19,212 nt of DNA, from assembly GCA_945872805.1 (NCBI GenBank), contig CAMCBE010000005.1, forward strand, positions 1 to 19,212. The letters are read 5' to 3'. Numbering within the stretch: position 1 is the first letter of the stretch; the number at the start of each line of letters is the position of its first letter. Shown piece after piece: positions 7,073 to 14,200 of the stretch. The notes under the pieces are model-generated. The model was not told where the DNA came from. It did not search any database and was given only the letters and a program-made list of their open reading frames with translations. Made by a program: the position numbers and the translations under genes. Source of the DNA: Chitinophaga pinensis (GTDB lineage Bacteria > Bacteroidota > Bacteroidia > Chitinophagales > Chitinophagaceae).

Positions 7073-9359
7073 ACCGAATCCCGAGAATCCCGAAGTTTTA
7101 TTGGACTTGAAACTAATCAAGGTTTCGGATAAGGCTGCAGGTTTAACTGCAGTTGTTGTTGGCGTAAGCCATATGCTGAAGGAAATGGATGTCTTAAGGG
7201 GGTTAAAGGTATCTTTGGCTTTAAACCAAAAGAAGGGGTTCGATTGCCCTGGCTGTGCATGGCCCGATCCTGACGATGAGCGTTCGGGTTTTGCCGAGTA
7301 TTGCGAGAATGGACTAAAAGCCATCGCAGAGGAAGCCACTACAAAAAAACTGACCACTGAATTCTTTGTCCAAAACTCTGTTGGCGCGTTAGCTGATTTG
7401 AATGATTATGAAATAGGAAAAAAAGGAAGGATTGCCCAACCCATGTATTTGCCGCAAGACGCAATGCATTATCAACCGATTTCATGGGATGATGCTTTTA
7501 GTAAGATTGCAGGGCATTTAAACCAACTGGCTTCTCCAAATGAAGCTGTTTTTTACACTTCAGGCAGGACAAGTAACGAAGCTGCCTTTTTATACCAATT
7601 GTTCGTTCGCGAATACGGTACGAATAACTTACCCGACTGTTCCAATATGTGCCATGAATCAAGTGGAGTTGCGTTAACTGAATCGTTAGGCATAGGAAAA
7701 GGTTCTGTTAAACTGGAAGACTTTTATGAAGCCGAAGTGATTATAATACTTGGCCAAAATCCGGGCACCAATCATCCACGTATGTTGTCTGCATTGCAAA
7801 AAGCAAAGGATAATGGCGCTACCATCATTTCAGTCAATCCATTAATGGAAGCAGGACTAGTCGGCTTCAATAATCCACAAAAAGTGCGCGGGTTATTGGG
7901 CCTTAAATCCAAATTGACAGACATTTATTTACAGGTAAAGATCAATGGGGATATGGCGTTGTTGAAAGCGATAGAATTGCTGTTGCTGGAAGAGGATGAA
8001 AAGAATCCGGGCTCTGTTTTCGACCATGATTTTATTGCCAAACATACTGAAAATTATGTGCCTTTCGTTGAGCATTTAAAGCAAAATAAACTGGAAGTAT
8101 TTTCAGAAGCCTGCGGTATTCCAATTGCAAAAATGAAAGAAACTGCAGAGGTGCTCAAACATAAAAAGAAAATTATTGCATGTTGGGCAATGGGCTTGAC
8201 CCAACACAAAAATGCAGTTGATTCCATAAAGGAAATAGTTAATTTGCTGTTGTTGAAAGGCAGCATTGGTAAACCAGGTGCTGGTACTTGCCCGGTGCGC
8301 GGACATAGTAATGTACAAGGTGATCGCACCATGGGTATTTACGAAAAACCTTCAAAATTGTTTTTGGATAATATTGAGAAGGTATTTCATTTTACCCCTC
8401 CACAAGCCCACGGTTATGATACAGTCGAAGCCATTCATGCCATGCATAAGGGCGATGCAAAGGTCTTCATTGCCATGGGTGGTAATTTTCTTTCTGCCAC
8501 TCCCGATACCAATTATACGGCCGAAGCGTTGAGGAATTGTGACCTAACAGTACATGTTTCAACAAAGTTAAATCGAAGCCATCTTGTGCATGGAAAAGAA
8601 GCATTGATATTGCCATGTTTAGGTCGAAGCGACAAAGATGAAATGAACGGTGAACTCCAATTTGTAACCTGCGAAAATTCAATGGGTGTTGTGCAGATGT
8701 CTAAAGGAATGTTGAAGCCGGTGTCTAATCATTTAATCAGCGAATCTGCTATTGTTTGCGGAATAGCAAAGGCAACTTTAGGTAGCAATGCCAAGGCTAA
8801 CTGGAGCCAGTATGAAAAGCACAACGATTTCATCAGGAATGATATTGAAAAAGTAATTATGGGTTTTGATAATTACAATGAAAAGGTCAGAAAGCCGGGT
8901 GGTTTCTACTTACCGAACTCCAACCGCGAAGGGTGGTTCAGTACAATGAACGCCAAGGCAAAATTTAATATTTCAATAATAACCAGCCAGGTATTGGCCA
9001 GTGATGAATTAATGATGATGACCATCAGGAGTCACGACCAATTCAATACAACAATTTATGGTAACGATGACCGCTATAGGGGGATTGAAAATGAGAGGCG
9101 TGTTATTTTAATGAACGATAAGGATATTGAGAAATTGGGTATGAAAGCCTCCGATACCATTGATATCTTCAATTATTCGGATGGCATTGAACGTGTTGCA
9201 AGGAGATTTATTATTGTAAGCTATAATATCCCTGAGCAATGCGCCGCCACTTATTTCCCCGAAACAAATGTGTTGGTGCCTATCAACAGCACTGCGGAGA
9301 AGAGCAATACACCAACATCGAAAATGGTGATCATAAAGTTGAAGAAACACGGGGGCTAA
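7059..9359 (+). CDS. FdhF/YdeP-family molybdopterin-dependent oxidoreductase (probable formate dehydrogenase alpha-type)
   Basis: This 766-residue protein of the DMSO-reductase superfamily resembles E. coli YdeP in length and motifs. Near the N-terminus, DCPGCAWPDPDDE and YCENGLKA give Cys63, Cys66 and Cys82, fewer than the four cluster cysteines of FdhH. SNMCHESSG places Cys198-His199 where FdhH has selenocysteine 140-His141, so cysteine is the likely molybdenum ligand. LGQNPGTNHPRML and PVRGHSNVQGDRTMGI are typical pterin-cofactor contacts, and the last 120 residues fit the C-terminal molybdopterin-dinucleotide binding domain. No Tat signal is seen, so it is probably cytoplasmic. The start overlaps fdhD by 14 bp. 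No iron-sulfur, flavin or cytochrome partner is encoded nearby, so the electron acceptor is unknown. Formate oxidation is inferred from fdhD and family; E. coli YdeP itself is linked to acid resistance. Confidence 0.9.
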   Translation: MSENKPNPENPEVLLDLKLIKVSDKAAGLTAVVVGVSHMLKEMDVLRGLKVSLALNQKKGFDCPGCAWPDPDDERSGFAEYCENGLKAIAEEATTKKLTTEFFVQNSVGALADLNDYEIGKKGRIAQPMYLPQDAMHYQPISWDDAFSKIAGHLNQLASPNEAVFYTSGRTSNEAAFLYQLFVREYGTNNLPDCSNMCHESSGVALTESLGIGKGSVKLEDFYEAEVIIILGQNPGTNHPRMLSALQKAKDNGATIISVNPLMEAGLVGFNNPQKVRGLLGLKSKLTDIYLQVKINGDMALLKAIELLLLEEDEKNPGSVFDHDFIAKHTENYVPFVEHLKQNKLEVFSEACGIPIAKMKETAEVLKHKKKIIACWAMGLTQHKNAVDSIKEIVNLLLLKGSIGKPGAGTCPVRGHSNVQGDRTMGIYEKPSKLFLDNIEKVFHFTPPQAHGYDTVEAIHAMHKGDAKVFIAMGGNFLSATPDTNYTAEALRNCDLTVHVSTKLNRSHLVHGKEALILPCLGRSDKDEMNGELQFVTCENSMGVVQMSKGMLKPVSNHLISESAIVCGIAKATLGSNAKANWSQYEKHNDFIRNDIEKVIMGFDNYNEKVRKPGGFYLPNSNREGWFSTMNAKAKFNISIITSQVLASDELMMMTIRSHDQFNTTIYGNDDRYRGIENERRVILMNDKDIEKLGMKASDTIDIFNYSDGIERVARRFIIVSYNIPEQCAATYFPETNVLVPINSTAEKSNTPTSKMVIIKLKKHGG

Positions 9360-9410
9360 TTTTGATGACTTGATAATTTATTAATTTGATGAGGGTTGAT
9401 TAAGCTAAGC

Positions 9411-10322
9411 ATGGTAAACATAACAAACAAAATAAAAACAAACCGTACTGCAATTGCACAAGCTATTGTAAGAGTAAGCAAACAGGAAACGATAGATGCG
9501 GTTCAGAATAAAAATGTACCTAAAGGTGATGTGATGGAAGCAGGCCGTGTCGCAGGTTTGTTTGGCATAAAAAGGACCAGTGACATGATACCCGATTGCC
9601 ACCCAATGCCTATTGAATATTCAGCAATAAGTTATCGGATAGAAGGTTTGGATATTATTATAGAAACAGAAGTAAAAACCATTTATAAAACCGGGGTTGA
9701 AGTGGAGGCCATGCATGGTGCATCTGTGGTGGCTTTAACAATCTATGATATGCTGAAACCTATTGATAAAGGCATAGAGATTTTGAATATTAAACTGCTA
9801 AAGAAAAGTGGAGGCAAGTCGCATTATAATGATATTTTAAAACGCAGCATTCGCAGTGCAGTCATTGTTTGTTCTGATAGCATTTCAGCAGGCAAGAAAC
9901 AGGACCTAGCAGGGAAAGCCATTATTGCAAAGCTCGAAAAATTTAATGTGACCATTGAAGATTATAGCATTATTCCCGATGAGGTAAAGGATATTCAGGA
10001 AAAGGTGCAAACCTTATATGACAGCAAAATAGAATTGATTATCTTGACAGGTGGTACAGGTCTTTCAAAAAGGGACGTAACCCCTGAAGCCATTAGGCCA
10101 ATGCTCGACCGTGAAATTCCTGGCATTGCTGAAGCTGCCCGCACTTATGGGCAGGAGCATATGCCTTATGCCATGCTATCCCGAAGTTTGGCCGGATTAA
10201 AAGGCAACACATTGATTCTTGCATTGCCAGGTTCAGTCCGTGGGGCGCAAGAAAGCATGGATGCATTGTTTCCTTATTTGCTGCATATTTTTAAAGTGGC
10301 AGAAGGCGCGGGGCATGAGTGA
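9411..10322 (+). CDS. moaCB: Bifunctional MoaC-MogA fusion (cyclic pyranopterin monophosphate synthase / molybdopterin adenylyltransferase)
   Basis: Two Moco enzymes are joined in 303 residues. Residues 1 to about 138 are MoaC, which turns the MoaA product into cyclic pyranopterin monophosphate. They keep KGD (Lys38), CHP (His64) and YDMLK (Asp113, Lys116), which align with essential residues Lys51, His77, Asp128 and Lys131 of E. coli MoaC. Residues about 147-303 are a MogA/MoaB domain with IPDE (Asp190), TGGTG (213-217), RDVTPEA (Asp222) and LPGS, which adenylylates molybdopterin for MoeA. The ATG at 9411 is used; an upstream in-frame TTG at 9396 gives only five extra residues. It follows the molybdoenzyme by 51 bp and closes the array before a terminator. 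The fusion is a known arrangement in Bacteroidota. No separate moaC or mogA is in the window. Confidence 0.95.
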   Translation: MVNITNKIKTNRTAIAQAIVRVSKQETIDAVQNKNVPKGDVMEAGRVAGLFGIKRTSDMIPDCHPMPIEYSAISYRIEGLDIIIETEVKTIYKTGVEVEAMHGASVVALTIYDMLKPIDKGIEILNIKLLKKSGGKSHYNDILKRSIRSAVIVCSDSISAGKKQDLAGKAIIAKLEKFNVTIEDYSIIPDEVKDIQEKVQTLYDSKIELIILTGGTGLSKRDVTPEAIRPMLDREIPGIAEAARTYGQEHMPYAMLSRSLAGLKGNTLILALPGSVRGAQESMDALFPYLLHIFKVAEGAGHE

Positions 10323-10355
10323 TATCTTGCCTCTCTCCGCATTTAACATCAAAAC

Positions 10356-10378
10356 CCACGAATTTTCGTGGTTTTTTT
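10356..10378 (+). terminator. Rho-independent terminator after moaCB
   Basis: The arms CCACGA and TCGTGG (10356-10361 and 10366-10371) enclose a four-base loop, and seven T follow at 10372-10378. It lies 33 bp after the moaCB stop, so it closes the Moco array. Confidence 0.75.
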
Positions 10379-10520
10379 GTTTTTCCCACCGACTGAAGCT
10401 TGCTTTATTGAGGTCGGGGAAAACAAAAAATACTGCGGCGAAGCCACATCGGTTATAATTGAAGATTGCAGATTCCCACCCGATGTCCGAGCAAAGCGAG
10501 GACAATCCCTCAGTCTCCGC
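10373..10520. repeat. Structured intergenic segment with two inverted repeats, repeat-like
   Basis: Between the two terminators lies about 140 bp with no convincing gene. An imperfect inverted repeat pairs the T-rich stretch ending CCCACCGAC (about 10373-10394) with GTCGGGG followed by AAAACAAAAAA (about 10411-10429), around a loop of roughly 17 bases. A second perfect pair, ACATCGG (10446-10452) and CCGATGT (10480-10486), has a 27-base loop. Several frames on both strands lack stops here, but the would-be proteins cross terminators and match nothing I know. The look is of a dispersed intergenic repeat; no second copy is in this window, so that is an inference. Confidence 0.4.
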
Positions 10521-10521
10521 C

Positions 10522-10553
10522 AAAAAAACAATGCCCCATCAAGGGGCATTGTT
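10522..10553 (-). terminator. Rho-independent terminator of the symporter gene
   Basis: Read on the minus strand, an 11-bp GC-rich stem (AACAATGCCCC paired with its complement) with a five-base loop leads into a run of T, seen as A at 10522-10528 on the plus strand. It lies about 39 bp past the symporter stop. Confidence 0.85.
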
Positions 10554-10591
10554 CGTAGATGGAATCAATTTAATTCTTCTCGCTATATTCT

Positions 10592-12319
10592 TTACCAGAA
10601 TCTGATATACAAAGCAGCTAAGAGCATCAAGGCGGCCACAATCATAATGATAGAGCGTGGTTCTAATTTAAACATGCCCTTATCAAATATAAAAGCCTTC
10701 TCATTTATTTTCGGTCCTGCTAAACTAACTGCTATCATAATCAATACAGTGAAGAAAAAGGCCCATCCGATATTAATCAAGAATGGAATTTCAGTAATTG
10801 TTTTCACGACCCCATGGTCAAGTTTTTGATATTCAAAAGCAGTATAGAGTAGTGTTTCTTTTCCAAACAAGGCCACTGCATAATTATTGAATAGCACAGA
10901 AAGGAGAAGTCCAGCGATGATACCTACTAATGCAGCTGTTCCTGTAGTACGTTTCCAAAACATACCGAGGATAAAGGTTGCAAATACACCCGGACTAATA
11001 AATCCAGTATATTTTTGAATGAACGTAAATCCTCCTTCACCTCCAATACCGAGTGAATCACTCCATGTAAAAATAACAGCTATTAACATGGATGCTGCAA
11101 TGGCAAGTCGACCAGTCCATACCAATTTTTTTTCATCCGCATCTTTATCAATGTATTTTTTAAAAATATCAAGTGTGAAAATAGTTGATATGCTATTTGC
11201 TTTGCCAGCAAGTGATGCAACGATGGCTGCTGTGAGTGCTGCTAAGGAAAGCCCTTTTAATCCACTAGGTAAAAATCCAAGGATAGCCGAATAGGCAGCA
11301 TCCTTGCTTCCTTGTCCCATCTCTGGAAGGTGTCCGTTTTTATATAAAACAAATGCTGCTATACCCGGGAGCATAACAATAACAGGCATCAATAATTTTA
11401 AAAATGCCGCAAATAAAATACCTGTTCTTGCCGTTTTTAGATCGGCCCCTAGCGCACGTTGTGTGATGTATTGATTACAACCCCAGTAGTTAAGGTGTAG
11501 TACCCATTGTCCACCGAGATACATTAATATACCAGGAAGGATTATATATTTCTGTATATCTAAGTTTTCCGGTTGATCTATTGTTGCAGTGGTAAGTGTT
11601 GGCTTAGGTTGAATGAGGTGGAAATGTTCTGGGGCCTGCTTCATTAAATCCATAAAACCGGCAATGGCTGAACCACCGCTACCAAATTTATCGCTTACAA
11701 TGGTCAATGCAAGATAGGTAGTTGCTAGTCCGCCGATGATTAATACCGCTACTTGAATAACATCCGTGTATCCTATTACTTTCATTCCTCCTAGGGTGAT
11801 AATCAATGCAAAAAGCATAAGTACTATCATGATCAAGTGAAGGTATTCTCCACCCAATAATCCATTGATGGCAACTGAGCCGAGGTATAGAATAGAAGTT
11901 AGGTTCACGAATATGTATAGGAAAAGCCAGAAGACTGTCATGATGAGTGCAACAGATTCATTGTAGCGAGTCTTTAAAAACTGAGGCATTGTGAAGATTT
12001 TATTCTTCAAATAAATTGGCATGAACCATACCGCGATGATAACCAGCGCAACTGCTGCAAACCATTCATATACGCTAACTGCAATACCTACAAAAAAACC
12101 ATCACCACTCATTCCAATGAATTGTTCAGCAGAGATATTCGATGCAATGAGTGATGCGCCAATGGCCCACCAGGCTAGTGAACCTTCAGCAAGGAAGAAG
12201 TCTTTTGTGTCAGCAGTTTTTTTCTTTTTCTTGCTATATATCCAGAATCCGTAACTAGCAACAATAACGATGTAGGCAAAGAATACGAATAAGTCTGAAA
12301 AGGAGAGTCCTTTAGTCAT
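10592..12319 (-). CDS. Sodium/solute symporter family, vSGLT-like sugar transporter
   Basis: This 575-residue, multi-spanning inner-membrane protein of the SSS family probably uses the sodium gradient to import a sugar or sugar acid. It closely resembles Vibrio vSGLT. NISAEQFIGMSGDG carries the glutamine of the sugar site and YEW the glutamate. NYWGCNQYITQRALGAD carries the asparagine with the gating tyrosine-tryptophan, and FAAFLKLLMP carries the lysine. Two differences are visible from memory of vSGLT: the serine after YEW is alanine here (YEWFAA), and one of the paired Na2-site serines is alanine (AAIVASLAG). It is divergent from uxaA over 183 bp, so a uronate or related acid is a candidate substrate, but glucose or galactose fit the family as well. 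A strong terminator follows. Confidence 0.88.
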   Translation of the reverse strand: MTKGLSFSDLFVFFAYIVIVASYGFWIYSKKKKKTADTKDFFLAEGSLAWWAIGASLIASNISAEQFIGMSGDGFFVGIAVSVYEWFAAVALVIIAVWFMPIYLKNKIFTMPQFLKTRYNESVALIMTVFWLFLYIFVNLTSILYLGSVAINGLLGGEYLHLIMIVLMLFALIITLGGMKVIGYTDVIQVAVLIIGGLATTYLALTIVSDKFGSGGSAIAGFMDLMKQAPEHFHLIQPKPTLTTATIDQPENLDIQKYIILPGILMYLGGQWVLHLNYWGCNQYITQRALGADLKTARTGILFAAFLKLLMPVIVMLPGIAAFVLYKNGHLPEMGQGSKDAAYSAILGFLPSGLKGLSLAALTAAIVASLAGKANSISTIFTLDIFKKYIDKDADEKKLVWTGRLAIAASMLIAVIFTWSDSLGIGGEGGFTFIQKYTGFISPGVFATFILGMFWKRTTGTAALVGIIAGLLLSVLFNNYAVALFGKETLLYTAFEYQKLDHGVVKTITEIPFLINIGWAFFFTVLIMIAVSLAGPKINEKAFIFDKGMFKLEPRSIIMIVAALMLLAALYIRFW

Positions 12320-12340
12320 ATAAGCAGTTTTGGTTTGAAA

Positions 12341-12349
12341 ACGTTGTGG
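12341..12349. promoter_or_regulatory. Candidate operator half, symporter side
   Basis: ACGTTGTGG lies 22-30 bases upstream of the symporter start. Its exact reverse complement occurs at 12461-12469 on the uxaA side. The preceding bases (GAAAACGTT) resemble operators of LacI-type repressors, but no regulator gene is in the window. It is possible shared control of the divergent pair; a chance match is not excluded. Confidence 0.3.
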
Positions 12350-12460
12350 ATGACTTCGCGTATCATTCAGCTTGTCTGTGCTGAATTGATATTCATCGGC
12401 ATTTGCTGAAGTTAAAAATTATACCATGAAATACAGCGCTTTTTGTTTTATTTTTATAAC

Positions 12461-12482
12461 CCACAACGTAAGTTTATTACGT
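12461..12482. promoter_or_regulatory. Candidate operator, uxaA side, with inner palindrome
   Basis: CCACAACGT is the inverted copy of the 9-mer at 12341-12349. It overlaps a second dyad, ACGTAA-GTTTA-TTACGT, at 12466-12482. The site ends 20 bp before the uxaA ATG, where a repressor could block initiation. Confidence 0.3.
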
Positions 12483-12502
12483 AACTAAATTTTAATTCGA
12501 TT

Positions 12503-14143
12503 ATGAAAAATATGGTGTTGAAGGTGCATGAAAAGGACAATGTAATTGTTGCTTTGGCGGATTTACAACAAGGGAAAGAAGTTGTATACGGTGGGGAAGT
12601 GTATCATTTGTTGGATAAGATTCCTGCTAAACATAAATTTTATACCCAAGACATTCAGATTGGAGGCGAAGTGATTATGTATGGGGTTCTAGTAGGAAAA
12701 GTACAGTGCGATGTGAAAAAAGGTTCATTGATGACTACCTCAAACTTAAAGCATGCTGCTGATCCGTATGCATATCGTGGTGCGACATATAGTTGGACGA
12801 CACCAGATGTTTCAACATATAAAGAAAGGACCTTCAATGGATATGTGCGAAATGATGGACGTGTAGGTACTGCGAATTACTGGTTATTTCTTCCAACTGT
12901 TTTTTGTGAAAATAGAAACCTTGATGTAATTCGTGAAGCAATGCATAATGAATTGGGGTATGCCGTAACGGATAAATACAAGCAGTATACTAAAATGTTG
13001 AAAGTCGCTTATGAAAAAGGGGAGTCGCTTAGCAACGTGATGCTTGATTTAAGTGCTTCACCCAAAGAAAATAGATTATTTGCTAACGTAGATGGAATCA
13101 AATTTTTAAACCATCAAGGTGGTTGTGGTGGAACACGACAAGATTCAGCCACATTAGAACAATTGCTTGCTGCTTATGCCGATCATCCAAATGTGGCTGG
13201 TATTACTGTATTGAGTTTGGGTTGTCAACACCTACAAGCAGACGGGTTCTTGGGGACAATTAAAAAAAGAAATCCTCTATTTGAAAAGCCATTGTTCATT
13301 TTTGAACAACAAGGCTCAACCAGTGAAGAAGATTTAGTGAAGCAAGCAATAGCTGCAACGTTCGAAGGATTAATTGAAATAAATAAAAATAAGCGAACTC
13401 CAGTTTCGCTGGATAACCTTACTGTTGGGGTTAAATGTGGAGGCAGTGATGGGTTCAGTGGCATATCAGCTAATCCTGCTGTGGGTTATTTTGCTGACTT
13501 AGTTGTTGGATTAGGCGGTAAGATTTTGTTAGCAGAATTTCCTGAGCTATGTGGTGCTGAGCAGGAACTGATTGATCGTAGCGTTACAAAAGAAACTGCA
13601 GAGAAGTTTATTCGGTTGATGGATACGTATAGCGAAGAGGCGGTTAGAGTAGGATCTGGGTTTCATATGAACCCATCACCGGGCAATATTAAAGATGGAT
13701 TGATTACAGATGCAATAAAGAGTGCGGGGGCATGCAAGAAGGGTGGTACTTCACCTGTAGTGGATGTTTTAGATTACACTGAACCTGTAACTAAACCAGG
13801 ATTGAGTTTGGTCTGTACACCAGGAAACGATGTTGAAGCTACAACCGGGAAGGCTGCATCAGGGGCCACACTGATTATGTTTACTACAGGTTTAGGAACA
13901 CCAACAGGCAATCCTGTTTGTCCTACAATCAAGTTGGCAACAAATAGCACACTGGCAAGACGGATGAAAGATATCATTGATATTGATTGTGGTCCGATAG
14001 TAGAAGGAGAGAAAACAATTCAGGAGATGGGTGAGGAGATTTTGGAATATTGCATTAAGGCAGCCAGTGGGGAAGTAATTCCTAAATCTGTGCAATTAAA
14101 TCAGGACGATTTTATTCCTTGGAAGAGAGGGGTTTCCTTGTAG
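12503..14143 (+). CDS. uxaA: Altronate dehydratase family protein (UxaA)
   Basis: UxaA-type enzymes remove water from D-altronate to give 2-keto-3-deoxygluconate in galacturonate breakdown; close relatives act on galactarate. The 546 residues contain both family domains. The N-terminal SAF-like domain (about 1-100) is followed by the large C-terminal domain from the signature GYVRNDGRVGTANYW. Further family motifs are NHQGGCGGTRQDS, GVKCGGSDGFSGISANPAVG, EFPELCGAEQEL and TGLGTPTGNPVCPTIK, whose cysteines likely serve the iron site. It starts at the ATG at 12503; a second ATG three codons later is possible. It is divergent from the vSGLT-like symporter. Other pathway genes (uxaB, uxaC, kdgK, kdgA) are not in the window. 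Altronate versus another sugar acid is not settled by sequence. Confidence 0.92.
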   Translation: MKNMVLKVHEKDNVIVALADLQQGKEVVYGGEVYHLLDKIPAKHKFYTQDIQIGGEVIMYGVLVGKVQCDVKKGSLMTTSNLKHAADPYAYRGATYSWTTPDVSTYKERTFNGYVRNDGRVGTANYWLFLPTVFCENRNLDVIREAMHNELGYAVTDKYKQYTKMLKVAYEKGESLSNVMLDLSASPKENRLFANVDGIKFLNHQGGCGGTRQDSATLEQLLAAYADHPNVAGITVLSLGCQHLQADGFLGTIKKRNPLFEKPLFIFEQQGSTSEEDLVKQAIAATFEGLIEINKNKRTPVSLDNLTVGVKCGGSDGFSGISANPAVGYFADLVVGLGGKILLAEFPELCGAEQELIDRSVTKETAEKFIRLMDTYSEEAVRVGSGFHMNPSPGNIKDGLITDAIKSAGACKKGGTSPVVDVLDYTEPVTKPGLSLVCTPGNDVEATTGKAASGATLIMFTTGLGTPTGNPVCPTIKLATNSTLARRMKDIIDIDCGPIVEGEKTIQEMGEEILEYCIKAASGEVIPKSVQLNQDDFIPWKRGVSL

Positions 14144-14152
14144 AGAACAATT

Positions 14153-14200
14153 AGAATAAAAAAAGAGAGGTTTAAATGTAAACCTCTCTTTTTTTATTCT
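14153..14200. terminator. Bidirectional terminator between convergent uxaA and fba
   Basis: Two perfect 22-base inverted arms (14153-14174 and 14179-14200) flank the loop AATG. Their core is GAGAGGTTTA with its complement, edged by seven A on one side and seven T on the other, so it can end transcription from both directions. The right arm overlaps the fba stop codon (14199-14201) by two bases. Confidence 0.9.

Noticed and set aside
7638..7665. Selenocysteine (UGA) in the formate-dehydrogenase-like gene
   Set aside because: The frame has an ordinary cysteine codon (TGC, residue 198) at the position of selenocysteine in FdhH, and no in-frame UGA is present.
9396..9410. TTG start for the MoaC-MogA fusion
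   Set aside because: It adds only five residues and sits directly against the GAGGG that might serve as ribosome site; the ATG at 9411 fits MoaC N-termini better.
10497..10522. Possible tRNA-Ser or tmRNA 3' end (CTCAGTCTCCGCCA-like ending)
   Set aside because: The ending resembles a tRNA tail, but no proper T-arm loop, anticodon arm or matching 5' acceptor strand can be found upstream; no direct repeat for an attachment site is seen in the window.
10219..10829. Open frames on both strands across the moaCB/symporter gap
   Set aside because: They run through two terminators and into neighbouring genes in the wrong frame, have no recognisable motifs, and more likely reflect the repeat-like segment.
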